Assembly (NCBI RefSeq): GCF_003710905.1
Contig: NZ_RHHV01000010.1
Coordinates: forward strand, 62,001 to 126,000
Source: Brevibacillus parabrevis
GTDB taxonomy: Bacteria > Bacillota > Bacilli > Brevibacillales > Brevibacillaceae
Reading direction: 5' to 3'
Length of the DNA stretch: 64,000 nucleotides
This document shows positions 61,605-64,000 of the stretch, one piece after another. The notes below the pieces were generated by a model. It saw nothing but the letters and a program-made list of their open reading frames with translations. It did no database searches and was not told where the DNA came from. Positions within the stretch are counted from its first letter, which is position 1. Each line of letters opens with the position of its first letter. Made by a program: the position numbers and the translations under genes.

Positions 61605-63258
61605 AGTAGTGGGTTTGACAAAAGTGCTGCTCAAAAATGCAGGAGGGACGAAGCAAAAAGCCAGCGCCTGGAAGACGGTCCTGATTATGATTGCGATTGC
61701 CATGGGAATGATCCCGATGATTCTCGGGGCTGTCGTCTTTCTTTCTGCGCTATATGACGGGCTGGAACTGATTGGGCAGCAGGCCGCATTGCTCGGACTC
61801 GGGGTGACGGTGGCTTCCCTGGCGATTTTTATGTTCGGAATTTTGTACGTTCTGAGCGTGTTTTACTACTCGCAGGATGTGGAGCAGCTATTGCCTTTGC
61901 CTCTGTCGCCTGGGCACATTCTCAGTGCCAAATTCCTGGTTGCACTGGTCTATGAGTATCTTACGGCACTGGTCTTGCTGGGGCCGCTTCTGATAACATA
62001 CGGAGTGAAGAGCGGAGGGGGCTTTTTTTACTATTTGTTTGCCCTGTTCATTTTTTTGCTGGTGCCGATCTTGCCGCTCGTGATGGCGGCTCTCGTCGTC
62101 ATGCTGTTCATGCGCTTCACAAACGTAGGCAAAAGCAAGGAACGCTTCCGCTTGATCAGCGGTTTGCTGGCGATTGGTGTCGCGCTCGGCTTCCAGATGT
62201 TTGTGCAGCGTCAGGTCAGCAGCAAGGCGGACAGCATTGAACAGTTGCAACAGATGATCGTCAGCCAGGAAAACGGACTGCTGAACATGATTACCCAGTT
62301 CTTTCCGGCAAGCAAGCTGGCAGCCCTCGCCCTGCAAAACAGCGGAACGTTGCTCTCCTGGGGCTTTCTCGCCAGTTTCCTGCTGGTGGCACTGGCGAGC
62401 TTCGGCGTGTTTCTGGTGATTGGAAACCGTTTTTACTTTGCCGGGGTAATGGGAATCAGCGAAGCGGTGGCCAAGCGAAAAATGGTCGGTGCGGCCGCTT
62501 TTCAAAAGCTGATCCGTGAGCGCTCCAGGCTTGCGTCTTACTTTTTAAAAGAATGGAAAATACTTTGGCGAACGCCCGCGTTTTTGCTGAATTGTACGTT
62601 ATCCAGCATCCTCGTTCCGCTTCTTGTTTTGCTGCCGCTTTTGGCACGCGAGGATAGCGAAAAGCTGATTGCGCATTTGCAAAGCCTCATGCAAGGCGAG
62701 CAGGCAGGCGGGATCGGCCTGGCGATCGTGTTCGGGGCGTTTTTGATACTGGGCAGCATGAATAGTACATCGGTAACAGCCATCTCCAGAGATGGGCAAG
62801 GGTTTTTTTACAATAAAACATTGCCGATCGGGCCTGGGCAGCTGATATTGGCAAAAGTGCTGCCGGGATTGCTCCTCAGTGGCATCAGTGTTCTTGTGCT
62901 GCTGGCCGAAGCTGCCTGGCTGCTGGCGCTGCCTGGCGAGTTCCTCTTGTTCGCTGCCTTGTGCGTGATTCCGTCCGTGCTGTTCATCAACCTGGCTGGC
63001 ATCGCGATTGATCTGCTTCATCCCAAGCTTGGATGGGGTTCAGAACAGGAAGCAGTAAAGCAAAACATGAATACGTTGCTGCTGTTTATGATCGGCTTGG
63101 TGGCGGGAGGGTTGGTCGTTGTGGCTAACTTCCTGATCGGGGCTTCGCTTTGGGTCACGGCTTTGGGACTTTTTGTGCTTTTTGTACTCCTCGATTTTTT
63201 GATTTACAGACTGCTTGTTGCCAAAGGACCAGGATGGCTGGAAAAGATCGAAGAGTGA
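61597..63258 (+). CDS. ABC transporter permease, ABC-2-like
   Basis: The product has 553 residues with about twelve hydrophobic segments and the early motif VFYYSQDVEQLLPLPLSPGHILSAKF, characteristic of the long permease subunits of ABC-2-type exporters in Bacillales. No solute-binding protein is nearby, so export is likelier than import. Coupled to the ATPase gene by overlap, and followed by a terminator. Confidence 0.85.
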   Translation: MNKVVGLTKVLLKNAGGTKQKASAWKTVLIMIAIAMGMIPMILGAVVFLSALYDGLELIGQQAALLGLGVTVASLAIFMFGILYVLSVFYYSQDVEQLLPLPLSPGHILSAKFLVALVYEYLTALVLLGPLLITYGVKSGGGFFYYLFALFIFLLVPILPLVMAALVVMLFMRFTNVGKSKERFRLISGLLAIGVALGFQMFVQRQVSSKADSIEQLQQMIVSQENGLLNMITQFFPASKLAALALQNSGTLLSWGFLASFLLVALASFGVFLVIGNRFYFAGVMGISEAVAKRKMVGAAAFQKLIRERSRLASYFLKEWKILWRTPAFLLNCTLSSILVPLLVLLPLLAREDSEKLIAHLQSLMQGEQAGGIGLAIVFGAFLILGSMNSTSVTAISRDGQGFFYNKTLPIGPGQLILAKVLPGLLLSGISVLVLLAEAAWLLALPGEFLLFAALCVIPSVLFINLAGIAIDLLHPKLGWGSEQEAVKQNMNTLLLFMIGLVAGGLVVVANFLIGASLWVTALGLFVLFVLLDFLIYRLLVAKGPGWLEKIEE

Positions 63259-63278
63259 GGATACGCTAGGATGCTTGC

Positions 63279-63317
63279 AAAAGCCGTTCTCCCCTTGATG
63301 GAGCGCGGCTTTTTTTG
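63279..63317 (+). terminator. intrinsic terminator of the ABC operon
   Basis: AAAAGCCG-CTCC pairs with GGAG-CGGCTTTT, followed by T7 in total. Confidence 0.85.
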
Positions 63318-63495
63318 CTTATGACGTTTTACCGAGCACATTTTGCGAAAAGAGGGTATAAAGAAGTGCGTGATACCGCCCGATACATGTAAGGGAGATC
63401 GTTTTGCATTCGGGACTATAGTCGGTTCCGGGGAGACGCTCGCAAGGGAAAAGGGAATAAAGACTCTGGCAAAGGAGAAAGGAGTAACTGCAAAC

Positions 63496-64000
63496 ATGAT
63501 GAAGCGTTTTGCTCTCTGTTTTTTGATGGCATGGCTGCTTGTTCAGGCTGTGTGGACGAACGGAGCGAATGCCGCCGCTGGTTTTGACGACATCGATGGA
63601 CACTGGGCAGAGCAACAAATTAATGAACTGGCGAGCCTGGGGATTATCAAGTCGAACGGCAAACACTTGTTTTATCCCAACAAGCCGATTTCACGCGGCG
63701 AAGCTTTGGCGCTGCTCAATCGCGTTGTTGAGAAAGTATACGGTTCGCTCGATCTTCCGCAGCGGAAGGAAAATCTTGACTACAACTTTCTGCTCCGGGG
63801 GGAAGTAGAACAGCTGCTGGTCAATATGAAAACGGTTTGGCAAGTCGAGACAAATGCCCTGTCGACGTACGATCCTGGCGACAGGATGCTCTATTACTTG
63901 TATCTCGCTGAAAGCGGTCAGTTGATCAAAAAGCAACAGAAAGAAAATCCGAAATGGTGGCTGTCCAGTGCAGCTTTGCAGCAGTCGCTGTCTAGAGAAG
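63496..64000 (+). CDS. SLH-domain cell-surface protein, truncated by the window end
   Basis: The visible part has 168 codons with no stop. A signal peptide (about residues 1-26) is followed by an SLH-like repeat (GFDDIDGHWAEQQINELASLGII...FYPNKPISRGEALALLNRVV), which anchors proteins to secondary cell-wall polymer. AAAGGAG lies eleven bases before the ATG. The region after the repeat is charged and helical. The rest of the gene lies beyond 64000. Confidence 0.82.
   Translation, partial: MMKRFALCFLMAWLLVQAVWTNGANAAAGFDDIDGHWAEQQINELASLGIIKSNGKHLFYPNKPISRGEALALLNRVVEKVYGSLDLPQRKENLDYNFLLRGEVEQLLVNMKTVWQVETNALSTYDPGDRMLYYLYLAESGQLIKKQQKENPKWWLSSAALQQSLSRE

Noticed and set aside
1..64000. CRISPR array, rRNA operon or prophage
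   Set aside because: No regularly spaced repeats, no rRNA-like conserved blocks and no cluster of phage structural genes were seen on reading through.

Overview
The window looks like the chromosome of an endospore-forming member of the Bacillales, most likely Brevibacillus or a close Paenibacillaceae relative. This is judged from gene content and protein style, not from a database match. The pointers are a GerA-type germination operon, CotF-like coat proteins, a Med-like BMP protein paired with a sporulation-type histidine kinase, an S-layer-homology protein, a proBAC T-box, a cobalamin riboswitch, and GlnR/CcpA-type operator sites. Most of the DNA is fairly G+C-rich with strong Shine-Dalgarno sequences. 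Two stretches, about 1-1250 and 39.9-42.3 kb, are clearly A+T-richer and look acquired. No rRNA, tRNA or CRISPR array was seen.

Layout. 0-1.2 kb: two small secreted proteins of unknown function. 1.3-6 kb: a LysR/MFS divergent pair, an esterase, and a 3-oxoacid CoA-transferase operon (scoAB) with a cre site. 6.1-13.2 kb: an RND-type efflux pair, a VanZ-like protein, a short acetate kinase and an S1-domain protein. 13.3-22.1 kb: a sulfonate-sulfur regulon. ssuA and an NtaA-type monooxygenase run leftward, ssuD-ssuB-ssuC-ssuE run rightward from a shared control region, and a rhodanese, a LysR regulator and a hydrolase follow. 22.1-25.9 kb: sensor kinase, Med-like protein, and CheY-like receiver. 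25.9-30.6 kb: ornithine cyclodeaminase family gene, the wreck of an MHS transporter, an XRE-cupin regulator, and a PucR regulator with alanine dehydrogenase. 30.6-34.2 kb: germination receptor operon in the order B-A-C. 34.4-38.7 kb: pyrD, then a cobalamin riboswitch controlling the cobalt importer cbiMNQO. 38.8-42.3 kb: small proteins, orphan hairpins, a candidate HTH/TumE-like gene pair and an IS3-like remnant. 42.4-49.5 kb: a beta-type glutamine synthetase with a GlnR/TnrA box, panE, ispH, an MFS transporter, a degenerate cupredoxin, and a PadR-controlled operon. 49.5-55.8 kb: GNAT, phosphate transport, LysE exporter with a MocR regulator, coat proteins, and a P-loop/Asp23 fusion. 55.8-59.5 kb: proB-proA-proC behind a T-box whose specifier reads CCC (Pro). 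59.5-64 kb: a lipoprotein, an ABC exporter, and a truncated SLH protein.

The parts most worth a second look are these: (i) the matching leader elements in front of both divergent sulfonate transcripts; (ii) a 66-residue protein whose ribosome-binding site is locked by an anti-SD copy in its own leader; (iii) the A+T-rich HTH/TumE-like pair beside an IS relic; (iv) the P-loop/Asp23 fusion; (v) an RND pump lacking the proton-relay aspartates; and (vi) a beta-type glutamine synthetase keeping the adenylylation tyrosine while sitting under a Gram-positive GlnR-type operator.
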